The notes under the pieces were generated by a model, which made no database searches, was not told where the DNA came from, and saw only the letters and a program-made list of their open reading frames with translations. DNA of 6,252 bases. Source: JBMYQA01 sp049600855 (GTDB taxonomy: Bacteria; Bacteroidota; Bacteroidia; Cytophagales; Flammeovirgaceae). The position numbers and the translations under genes were made by a program. Where the stretch lies: assembly GCA_049600855.1 (NCBI GenBank), contig JBMYQA010000331.1:1-6252 (forward strand). Reading direction: 5' to 3'. Of the stretch, positions 1-5,482 are shown one piece after another. How positions within the stretch are numbered: position 1 is the first letter of the stretch; each line of letters starts with the position of its first letter.

Positions 1-1676
1 TCCATCATTTCTGCCAATTCAGCCAAAGTAAGTTTGGGATTTAAGAATGGCTTATGCTTAATCATCATCTCCGACAGTTTATTCTTTTGCGGAAGGATAT
101 TTTCTTTGCTCGCATTGGTATCTACTTCTTCCACAGGTTCTTCTTCCAGTCCCTCTTCATGTAGTTTAAAAATTTCAGGCTGATTCATGGCAAAATACCC
201 CAAACAATAAGTAACCGAGCTGAATACGAGCCAGATGACATCCGTGCTAGTTTCTACAATTTCAGTAGTATTCCAATTGGTCATACGTCCGGCAAATGAG
301 GCCAAAAAAGTAAAGGCCCATACCACAAGTACTAATCCCTTAATACTCAATACGGTATTGAGGTATTGTACATTTTCTTCAAACGAGTTATTCGCATTCG
401 CACTTTTGCGATAAGCCCTTAATAGAAACACACATCGGAATAAATAGTAGATGTTGAATAACAAAGCGATTCCTGCGGATATGGTAAAGGTAAGACGAAG
501 TTGTTGCGCAAGAATTTGCTCTTTTAATACACTCCAACCTTCAGAAAAGCTCAAGACTAAGTGAGGTTGTAAATCATTAACCTGACTGATAAACGTATCT
601 TTAGGCATGATAATGAGTGGCAGATAAGCCAATACATGAATGCCTGCCATAATAAAATGTGCCCATCGTGTTTTCGCCGATTTAGGTTGTATGGTTAGCA
701 GTTTCTGAATATAGAATAAGAATAAAGGGCCATAGACAAAATAGACGGCTAAATCGGGTACTAGAATTAATTTGGGAAAAGCCTGAAATACTTCTCTTGG
801 GTAGGTAGAAACACGGCCAAATAGGGCTAAAGAGATTAAGAGAATGATAATGGATAAGAGGTAATTCGCTTCTCGATTGTTGTTTTGCAAACGATTGACT
901 GCAATGATCAAGAGAAAACCTTGCAGGGCTGAAAACATGAGAATGTACGTATAAAAAGTAAATCCCCCGGCCAAATCTTCCCACGTTTTTACAGAGGCAT
1001 GGATTTCTGTATTATTCTTATCGTAAATATAGGTGCGATTGCGAATTGCTCTACCATTCCTTCTACCTTCTGCGCTGCTCCAATCGCCTCGGGTAAATTT
1101 ATATTCCAACGGATCGAGCCATAGCGGAATTTTAATGGAATAGCTTCCATTAGGCATTTCCTGCATTCGATATTTTGGCGAACCAGGGTGCCAATCGTTG
1201 AAATTACCCACTACATAGATGGAGGCATCTTTCGGAGTATTATCAGGCAGGTTATCTACAATTAATTGAAGGGTATCAAATACATTAGGAATATTAGTCG
1301 ACTTGTCTTCCCAGCTCACAATACTCACATAGATGGTATCAGAGGTACTATGCTCCATCTTAAACTCGCGATTGTCTATAGCTTCCCCATTAAAACTCCC
1401 TTCTACCTTTTTCCAGCTTCCTCTTGTAAATTTATATTTAAAATCTCCACGAAAAGGCAAGCGGATGAAGTAAGAACCATCTGTTTTCTTCTCTAATTTG
1501 TAAACAGAATCAGAAGGGTTCCAATCATTAAAAGAGCCTACTACATAGATATCGTCCTCAACAGGCGTATTTACTGGAACACTCTTAACAATTAAGGAAA
1601 GTTGCGAGTTGGCAACATGGGCGTATAATACAAAGCAAATAAACCCGATTGCAAATTTCCATCTGTTTCCCATCAT
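1..1676 (-). CDS. Membrane-anchored AraC-family regulator with two periplasmic CBM20/48-like domains (3' end beyond the window)
   Basis: An uninterrupted reading frame gives 558 codons and continues past the left edge. Reading from 1676: signal peptide at residues 1-24 (basic MMGNRWK, hydrophobic core, ANS-Q end); two homologous beta domains at about 26-124 and 136-234, each with a YVVG(S/N)FNDW motif and a YKFTRG.W motif; seven hydrophobic segments near 239-261, 270-292, 302-327, 338-357, 393-419, 441-465 and 478-497; the NQPEIFKL junction at 498-505; an acidic linker; then KHKPFLNPKLTLAELAEMM at 540-558. The last stretch matches the start of the AraC helix-turn-helix in Bacteroidota 7TM-AraC proteins. 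Inferred role: periplasmic ligand sensing passed through the membrane to a cytoplasmic DNA-binding domain. The ligand is unknown; the beta domains suggest a glucan or other oligosaccharide. In-frame ATGs at 1724 and 1712 are possible starts, but 1676 gives the cleanest signal peptide. The C-terminal recognition helices lie outside the window, so the AraC call rests on its first helix region and on the architecture. Confidence 0.85.
   Translation of the reverse strand, partial: MMGNRWKFAIGFICFVLYAHVANSQLSLIVKSVPVNTPVEDDIYVVGSFNDWNPSDSVYKLEKKTDGSYFIRLPFRGDFKYKFTRGSWKKVEGSFNGEAIDNREFKMEHSTSDTIYVSIVSWEDKSTNIPNVFDTLQLIVDNLPDNTPKDASIYVVGNFNDWHPGSPKYRMQEMPNGSYSIKIPLWLDPLEYKFTRGDWSSAEGRRNGRAIRNRTYIYDKNNTEIHASVKTWEDLAGGFTFYTYILMFSALQGFLLIIAVNRLQNNNREANYLLSIIILLISLALFGRVSTYPREVFQAFPKLILVPDLAVYFVYGPLFLFYIQKLLTIQPKSAKTRWAHFIMAGIHVLAYLPLIIMPKDTFISQVNDLQPHLVLSFSEGWSVLKEQILAQQLRLTFTISAGIALLFNIYYLFRCVFLLRAYRKSANANNSFEENVQYLNTVLSIKGLVLVVWAFTFLASFAGRMTNWNTTEIVETSTDVIWLVFSSVTYCLGYFAMNQPEIFKLHEEGLEEEPVEEVDTNASKENILPQKNKLSEMMIKHKPFLNPKLTLAELAEMM
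975..1271 (-). repeat. Protein-level tandem repeat, copy 2: CBM20/48-like domain
   Basis: This stretch encodes residues 136-234. It holds IYVVGNFNDWHP at 153-164, YKFTRGDW at 192-199, and ends in TWED immediately before the first membrane helix. Both copies are about 99 residues and align along their whole length with small compensating gaps, which points to an internal duplication. The putative sugar-contact residues W162, K193 and W199 are conserved as in copy 1. The DNA has diverged more than the protein, so the duplication is not recent. Confidence 0.7.
1305..1601 (-). repeat. Protein-level tandem repeat, copy 1: CBM20/48-like domain
   Basis: This stretch encodes residues 26-124 of the regulator. 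It holds IYVVGSFNDWNP at 43-54 and YKFTRGSW at 81-88, and ends in SWED. The pattern resembles the glycogen-binding domain of AMPK beta subunits and CBM48/CBM20 modules. There a Trp in the (S)FN.W motif, the Lys of YKF and a Trp shortly after contact glucan; here these would be W52, K82 and W88. By my hand alignment it shares a little under half its residues with copy 2. The fold is inferred from motifs, not from a profile search. Confidence 0.7.
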
Positions 1677-1893
1677 TAGTTGCGCGTTACATGCCACATA
1701 ATTCCATGGCATTTTCAAATTCATATATCAGTTTTGATAATCGTTGGTACTTTATTCAATGTATTACTTTGTATAGTCAGAAAAACAAAATAATAGCAAT
1801 GAATCACGAGCTTGTGTAATTGTGTTTAGAGGAATTTTAAAGTTAATGTATTCAATACAGATCATCCACAAATTTATTCAATCTTTCTTGATA

Positions 1894-1927
1894 AAATGTA
1901 ACTAAATGAGGATGAAATTTAACTAAA
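1894..1927. promoter_or_regulatory. 13-bp direct repeat with 21-bp period, candidate AraC-type operator
   Basis: AAATGTAACTAAA at 1894-1906 is repeated as AAATTTAACTAAA at 1915-1927, with 12 of 13 bases identical and start points 21 bp apart. Two helical turns is the spacing at which AraC-family proteins commonly contact paired direct half-sites, as in araI1/araI2. The neighbouring leftward gene encodes an AraC-type protein, so autoregulation or control of the divergent unit is plausible. That it is an operator is inference, and AT-rich DNA yields such repeats by chance more often than balanced DNA does. Confidence 0.4.
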
Positions 1928-1939
1928 ATCATAATTAGC

Positions 1940-1978
1940 AAATCAGTTGTTTACCCTAGCGGTTAATGAAAATCAGTT
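1940..1978. repeat. 9-bp direct repeat with 30-bp period
   Basis: AAATCAGTT occurs at 1940-1948 and again, identical, at 1970-1978. The 30-bp offset is close to three helical turns, so both copies would lie on the same face of the DNA. It sits between the 21-bp-period repeat and the inverted repeat. Function unknown. Confidence 0.3.
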
Positions 1979-2019
1979 ATAGTATATTAAAAAGTAATCT
2001 TTTTTCAAGTATTTTGATA

Positions 2020-2076
2020 AGTAATCCTCAAAAAATAAGCTGCCACAAATCGGGAAGTTATTATTTGAGGATTACT
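2020..2076. repeat. 19-bp inverted repeat overlapping the trmH promoter
   Basis: The left arm 2020-2038 pairs with the right arm 2058-2076 with one mismatch (2033 against 2063) and a 19-nt centre. The inner-to-outer core is AGTAATCCTCA against TGAGGATTACT. The right arm covers the -33 TTTG of the trmH promoter (2064-2067), so a protein bound here could block or recruit polymerase. A further AGTAATC copy lies at 1993-1999, 27 bp before the left-arm copy and in the same orientation. The arms lie upstream of the predicted trmH start site, so this would act as DNA and not as a leader hairpin. No T-run follows in the rightward direction, so it does not look like a rightward terminator. Confidence 0.55.
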
Positions 2077-2095
2077 AAATGAAGCTCTATTTTTG
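2064..2095 (+). promoter_or_regulatory. Bacteroidota-type housekeeping promoter of trmH
   Basis: TTTG at 2064-2067 and TATTTTTG at 2088-2095 are separated by 20 bp. They match the -33 TTTG and -7 TAnnTTTG boxes used by the primary sigma factor of Bacteroidota. Transcription would begin a few bases after 2095, leaving a short leader of about 20 nt before the ATG at 2122. Confidence 0.65.
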
Positions 2096-2121
2096 CCAAC
2101 TTCTAAAACTAAAAAGAGATC

Positions 2122-2796
2122 ATGGCAGTAGATAAGGCTTTGCTGAATTTTTTGATGGATTATGTGTCTGATCATAAGCAGCAGCTGTTTGAACGCGTGT
2201 TGGATTGGCGTACCAATCATATGACGGTGGTACTGGAAAATGTTTATCAACCACAAAATGCCAGTGCAGTATTGCGAACCTGTGAATGCATGGGTGTGCA
2301 ACAAGCTCATTTTGTTACGGGCAAATACGGTGAGTTTCAAACCAGTACCAAAGTAGCAGTAGGTTCAACCAAGTGGTTAGATATTCATGAATATGAAGAT
2401 ACACCAAGTTGCCTAAGCGCATTAAAAGCGCAAGGTTATCGAGTAGTTGCTACCTCGCCTAAAGCCAAGATGACGTTAAACGAACTGCCATTAAGTCATA
2501 AAACCGCTTTTCTATTTGGTGAAGAATTAGCAGGTTTAGCTCCAGCATCTATTGAAGCGGCTGATGAACTCATTACGATCCCGATGTTTGGATTTACCGA
2601 GAGTTATAACCTTTCGGTAAGTGCTGCCTTGTGTATGCAAAGTTTTTTAGGAAGATTACACCAATCGGCAGTGAATTGGCAGTTGACTGAAGAAGAAAAA
2701 GATGTCATTCGATTGAAGTGGGCAACGCGTACCACACAGCATGCAGAAGCGTTGATTCAATACTTTGAGAAGAATAATCCCAAAGTGGATGAATGA
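2122..2796 (+). CDS. trmH: SpoU-family 2'-O-ribose methyltransferase, probable tRNA (guanosine-18) methyltransferase TrmH
   Basis: The 224-aa product carries the three SpoU/SPOUT motifs: motif 1 at about 40-60 (ENVYQPQNASAVLRT, with N46 and R52, the conserved Arg thought to act in catalysis), motif 2 LFGEELAGL at 131-139, and motif 3 IPMFGFTESYNLSVSAAL at 153-170, which forms the trefoil knot and binds S-adenosylmethionine. Length and C-terminal tail are close to those of E. coli TrmH, and there is no separate N-terminal RNA-binding domain of the RlmB type, so TrmH is the best fit. Expected reaction: methylation of the ribose 2'-OH of G18 in the D-loop of tRNAs, in the cytoplasm. Substrate is inferred from family resemblance; an rRNA target cannot be excluded. 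The ATG follows a purine-rich AAAAAGAGA stretch and a good promoter, which supports this start. It is probably monocistronic. Confidence 0.85.
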   Translation: MAVDKALLNFLMDYVSDHKQQLFERVLDWRTNHMTVVLENVYQPQNASAVLRTCECMGVQQAHFVTGKYGEFQTSTKVAVGSTKWLDIHEYEDTPSCLSALKAQGYRVVATSPKAKMTLNELPLSHKTAFLFGEELAGLAPASIEAADELITIPMFGFTESYNLSVSAALCMQSFLGRLHQSAVNWQLTEEEKDVIRLKWATRTTQHAEALIQYFEKNNPKVDE

Positions 2797-2823
2797 ATGA
2801 TAAACACATAATTCAAATAATAA

Positions 2824-2865
2824 CTATCGTTTATGGCAGGTTTTAAAACGATAGCGTGTATTTTT
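2824..2865 (+). terminator. Probable intrinsic terminator after trmH
   Basis: CTATCGTTT at 2824-2832 pairs perfectly with AAACGATAG at 2846-2854 around a 13-nt loop. The stem begins 27 nt after the trmH stop codon. A run of five T residues follows at 2861-2865, separated from the stem by CGTGTA. The offset T-run and AT-rich stem make it weaker than a textbook terminator. Confidence 0.45.
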
Positions 2866-2875
2866 GGCGACATTT

Positions 2876-2891
2876 TGGCACAGCTAGTGCC
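2876..2891 (+). promoter_or_regulatory. -24/-12 (sigma-54-like) element upstream of grpE, also a small palindrome
   Basis: TGGCAC at 2876-2881 is followed by TGC at 2888-2890. The GG (2877-2878) and GC (2889-2890) are separated by exactly 10 bp, as sigma-54 promoters require (consensus TGGCAC-G-N4-TTGC). Three consensus bases differ (A at 2882, G at 2887, C at 2891). Transcription would begin near 2902, giving a leader of about 60 nt for grpE. The same bases form the hairpin GGCAC-AGCTA-GTGCC, which is an alternative reason for the pattern. Whether the host has RpoN cannot be seen here. Confidence 0.35.
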
Positions 2892-2964
2892 TTGGCAATA
2901 AAATTGATTGACAAAAGTAATTCAATAGCAGAGTTTACTCAACCTTTTAAAAATTAGGCAGAAC

Positions 2965-3567
2965 ATGGCAAAAGAACATACTGATGACCAAGTAACAGAG
3001 AAGAATGAAGAACTTGGCTCTGAAGAAAAAGAAGAAGTAACACCAACAGAAGAAGCTTCAACAGATAATGGAGAAGAGAAGGAAGAGGTAAAAGAAGAAG
3101 TGGTAGAGGAGGATGAATTGACAAAAACACAAAAGGAATTGCAAGAGTTTAAAGATAAATACCTCCGTTTGTATTCAGAGTTTGAGAACTTTCGTAGACG
3201 AACAAATAAAGAGAAAGTTGAATTTTTACAACAAGCAAATAAAAACTTGTTGTTAGAATTGCTTCCTGTTATTGATGATGTTGAGCGTGCAGATAAGCAT
3301 TACGATCAAGAAAATACAACACTTGAGCAAGTACGCGAGGGATATGAATTGATTTATAAAAAGTTGAAAGGAGTATTGTCTAAGCAAGGTTTAACAGCAA
3401 TGGAAAGCCCTGTTGGGAAAGACTTTGATACGGAATACCACGAAGCAGTTACTCAATTTCCTGCTCCAAGTGACGACATGAAAGGAAAAGTAATTGACGA
3501 ATTAGAAAAAGGATACCTATTAGGCGATAAAGTAATTCGCTTTGCAAAAGTGGTCGTAGGCATGTAA
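2965..3567 (+). CDS. grpE: GrpE, nucleotide exchange factor of DnaK
   Basis: The 200-aa product has the GrpE layout. Residues 1-52 are a disordered acidic tail, with about half of residues 11-52 Glu or Asp. A long helix/coiled coil runs from about 52 to 100 and includes the signature SEFENFRRRTNKEK (71-84), followed by LLLELLPVIDDVERA (95-109). The C-terminal beta domain holds FDTEYHEAV (154-162) and GYLLGDKVIRFAKVVVG (183-199). Such proteins form a dimer that opens the DnaK nucleotide cleft, releasing ADP so that ATP can bind and substrate be freed. It lies 96 bp before dnaJ on the same strand with no terminator or promoter evident between, so co-transcription is likely. No CIRCE element (the HrcA operator) is present upstream. 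The purine-rich coding bias at 2990-3120 simply reflects the acidic tail. Confidence 0.95.
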   Translation: MAKEHTDDQVTEKNEELGSEEKEEVTPTEEASTDNGEEKEEVKEEVVEEDELTKTQKELQEFKDKYLRLYSEFENFRRRTNKEKVEFLQQANKNLLLELLPVIDDVERADKHYDQENTTLEQVREGYELIYKKLKGVLSKQGLTAMESPVGKDFDTEYHEAVTQFPAPSDDMKGKVIDELEKGYLLGDKVIRFAKVVVGM

Positions 3568-3663
3568 TGCATTGCACCATACTTACGAGACAAGGCTCAC
3601 TGAAAGTAATCACGCTTAAGTAAGCTACACAATAATCAAAGAATTAATAACATTTCAGAAGTC

Positions 3664-4806
3664 ATGGCGAAAAGAGATTATTATGAGGTTTTGGGGGTAA
3701 GTAAGAATGCCGCTCCAGATGAGATTAAAAAGGCATATCGGAAAATCGCCATAAAATACCACCCAGACAAAAACCCAGATGATAAAAGTGCGGAGGATAA
3801 GTTTAAAGAAGCTGCCGAAGCCTATGAGGTTTTAAGTAACCCTGAGAAACGTCAGCGATACGATCGTTTTGGTCATCAAGGAGTTGATGGCAACTTCGGC
3901 GGTGGTGGTGGAATGAATATGGATGACATCTTCTCTGCTTTTGGAGACATCTTTGGTGGTGGAGGTGGATTCAGTGATATTTTTGGCCGAAGAGGTGGAG
4001 GGGGTTCACGCGTTCGGAAAGGTTCGAATCTCCGCATCAAGCTCAAGCTAACTTTGGAAGAAGTGACCCATGGTGTAGAGAAAAAAATCAAAGTAAAGCG
4101 CTATGTAGCCTGTGAAGCCTGTGGGGGGAATGGTGCAAAGGATGGTACTGCACTCAAAACTTGTCATACTTGTAATGGTACAGGGCAAATAAAGAAGGTG
4201 GTAAATACCATGCTCGGCCAAATGGTGTCCACGAGTACGTGTCCGACTTGTGAAGGCGAAGGGAAAATTATTTCTGAAAGCTGTGGAGTGTGTCAAGGTG
4301 AAGGAAGAACATATAAGGAAGAAGTGATTCCAATTAATATTCCAGCAGGGGTTTCTGAAGGGGTACAGTTGGCGATGAGTGGTAAAGGAAATGCGCCTAA
4401 AAGAGGTGGCGTCCCTGGCGATTTACTCATTGTAATTGAGGAAGAAGAACATAAAGAGCTCAAGCGCGATGGCAATAACATCCACTATGATTTATATGTA
4501 AGTTTCCCCGATGCAGCCTTAGGCACCTCCGTGGAAGTGCCAACCATCAATGGACGTGTTAAAATCAACATTGAGCCAGGTAGTCAAAGTGGAAAAGTGT
4601 TAAGATTGAGAGGAAAAGGCATTAAAGATATTAATGGTTTTGGCAAAGGAGATCAACTCATTCACGTACATGTATGGACTCCCAAAAAGGTTTCAGACAA
4701 AGAGCGTGAGGTTTTAGAAAAATTAAGAGATTCTTCTAATTTTAATCCAAATCCAAGCAAGCGTGATAAGAGTTTTATGGAACGCATGAAAGAGTTCTTT
4801 GATTAG
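3664..4806 (+). CDS. dnaJ: DnaJ, type I J-domain co-chaperone
   Basis: The 380-aa product is a full-length class A DnaJ. The J domain spans about 4-70, with the essential HPD triad at 33-35. A Gly/Phe-rich linker runs from about 72 to 115, with the repeated DIF and GGGGG elements. The Cys-rich zinc domain has all four CxxCxGxG motifs, at 150-157, 167-174, 193-200 and 207-214, binding two zinc ions. Two C-terminal substrate-binding beta domains and the dimerisation tail fill the rest. DnaJ delivers unfolded clients to DnaK and stimulates its ATPase; GrpE, encoded just upstream, completes the cycle. dnaK itself is not in this window. The start is fixed by the conserved AKRDYYEVLGV opening. The 96-bp gap before it shows only a 5-bp hairpin at 3614-3625 and no consensus promoter, so it is probably expressed from the grpE promoter. 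Confidence 0.98.
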   Translation: MAKRDYYEVLGVSKNAAPDEIKKAYRKIAIKYHPDKNPDDKSAEDKFKEAAEAYEVLSNPEKRQRYDRFGHQGVDGNFGGGGGMNMDDIFSAFGDIFGGGGGFSDIFGRRGGGGSRVRKGSNLRIKLKLTLEEVTHGVEKKIKVKRYVACEACGGNGAKDGTALKTCHTCNGTGQIKKVVNTMLGQMVSTSTCPTCEGEGKIISESCGVCQGEGRTYKEEVIPINIPAGVSEGVQLAMSGKGNAPKRGGVPGDLLIVIEEEEHKELKRDGNNIHYDLYVSFPDAALGTSVEVPTINGRVKINIEPGSQSGKVLRLRGKGIKDINGFGKGDQLIHVHVWTPKKVSDKEREVLEKLRDSSNFNPNPSKRDKSFMERMKEFFD

Positions 4807-4852
4807 AGGCTGTTTGAACGTTTTCTTTCGGCTAAAACAAAATATCATTTGT

Positions 4853-4891
4853 ATGAGGTTGGGTGTTAAATCACTCAACCTCATTCTTTTT
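4853..4891 (+). terminator. Strong intrinsic terminator after dnaJ, between convergent genes
   Basis: ATGAGGTTGGGTG (4853-4865) pairs with CACTCAACCTCAT (4872-4884) over 13 positions, with one G-U wobble and a TTAAAT loop, followed by TCTTTTT at 4885-4891. It ends the grpE-dnaJ transcript. The stem lies 9 bp beyond the stop of the opposing exonuclease gene, so it may also stop that transcript, although its T-tract on the minus strand is poor. Confidence 0.85.
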
Positions 4892-4893
4892 GG

Positions 4894-5472
4894 TTAACTG
4901 CTTATCACACCTAACTGCTTCAATTCCCAAAAGCATTTGGCTGTAGCTTGAATATCGACTAAAGCATCGTGGGCATCGTCAAAATCTTTGCCAAATAGTT
5001 TGATGTGCAATTCGGAGAGCTTCGGCCATTTGAATCCATACCTCCCTGGAATTTTACAGAAATCAACGGTAGCAAGCATCGTACATAATCGCGGACGTTT
5101 AAATAGTGCTGTTTGATAAGCTCCACGAATAAATTCAGCACCTACAATTTTTTCATCAAAGCTCATATTGTGGGCAACTAAGGCATCCGCTTGGTTGATA
5201 TCTTGGTTGAACTCGTTTAATACAGTTGTGAGTTCAATTCCTTCCTGAATGGCTTTTTCCGTAGTGATGCCATGCACGTTGGATGCCGCTTTCGGAATGG
5301 TAAAGCCATTGGGTTTAATAATGTATTGTTGTTCTTTCAATAAATTTCCTTGTACGTCATACATTAACCAAGCGATTTGAACTAAACGAGGCCAGTTATT
5401 CACTTGTTGAACAGGAGCCTTCCAATTTTGTGGTAATCCAGTTGTTTCTGTGTCAAAAAATAAATACATCAT
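4894..5472 (-). CDS. DnaQ-like DEDDh 3'-5' exonuclease
   Basis: The 192-aa product has the three exonuclease motifs of the DnaQ/RNase T superfamily. Exo I is FFDTETTGL with metal ligands D7 and E9. Exo II is VAHNMSFDEKIV with D106. Exo III is DDAHDALVDIQAT with the general base H168 and D173, which places it in the DEDDh subclass. These enzymes remove nucleotides from 3' ends using two metal ions. The protein is a stand-alone exonuclease domain without polymerase or helicase parts. It could be a proofreading subunit, a repair nuclease or an RNA-trimming enzyme; the sequence alone does not decide. Two adjacent ATGs (5472 and 5469) are equally possible starts. It begins 10 bp after the stop of the upstream lipoprotein gene, which implies one transcript. 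Confidence 0.88.
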   Translation of the reverse strand: MMYLFFDTETTGLPQNWKAPVQQVNNWPRLVQIAWLMYDVQGNLLKEQQYIIKPNGFTIPKAASNVHGITTEKAIQEGIELTTVLNEFNQDINQADALVAHNMSFDEKIVGAEFIRGAYQTALFKRPRLCTMLATVDFCKIPGRYGFKWPKLSELHIKLFGKDFDDAHDALVDIQATAKCFWELKQLGVISS

Positions 5473-5482
5473 GTTGTTCTGA

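Larger units (their letters stand above)
1677..2121. other. Divergent intergenic region, 445 bp, rich in short repeats
   Basis: The region lies between the starts of the 7TM-AraC gene (leftward) and trmH (rightward). I found no credible small gene in it. It holds the trmH promoter near its right end and several repeat sets listed separately. For the leftward gene the only full TAnnTTTG box is TAAATTTG on the minus strand at 1876-1869, with no TTTG about 20 bp upstream, so its promoter is unresolved. A small hairpin, TATCA-4-TGATA at 1726-1739, sits just upstream of the alternative ATG at 1724, and a 13-bp near-palindrome, TGTATTCAATACA, occurs at 1847-1859. Both are short enough to be chance. 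Confidence 0.6.

Noticed and set aside
682..984. Open frame on the minus strand of about 100 codons
   Set aside because: It lies entirely within the membrane-helix coding part of the AraC-type gene in another frame; its protein has no domain sense, while the overlapping frame gives clear motifs.
1266..1496. Plus-strand open frame of 76 codons
   Set aside because: It is antisense to the carbohydrate-binding-like domains and has no recognisable features or start signals.
2005..2340. Minus-strand open frame of 111 codons crossing the trmH start
   Set aside because: It overlaps the N-terminal part of trmH and its promoter, and its product shows no motif or plausible signal; trmH is clearly the real gene.
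2859..2866. TATTTTTG as the main promoter of grpE
   Set aside because: It fits the -7 consensus, but there is no TTTG about 20 bp upstream, and it overlaps the T-run of the likely trmH terminator. I kept it only as a competing explanation.
2990..3120. Purine-rich repetitive tract near the start of grpE as a DNA repeat or foreign insertion
   Set aside because: It is explained by the acidic Glu/Lys-rich N-terminal tail that is normal for GrpE proteins.
3614..3625. GCTTA-AG-TAAGC hairpin between grpE and dnaJ as a terminator or processing site
   Set aside because: The stem is five base pairs with a two-base loop and no T-run, too weak to support a functional call.
3876..4481. Three minus-strand open frames opposite dnaJ
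   Set aside because: Their Pro-rich and Cys/Thr-rich compositions are mirror images of the Gly/Phe linker and zinc-finger codons of dnaJ, so they are coding shadows.
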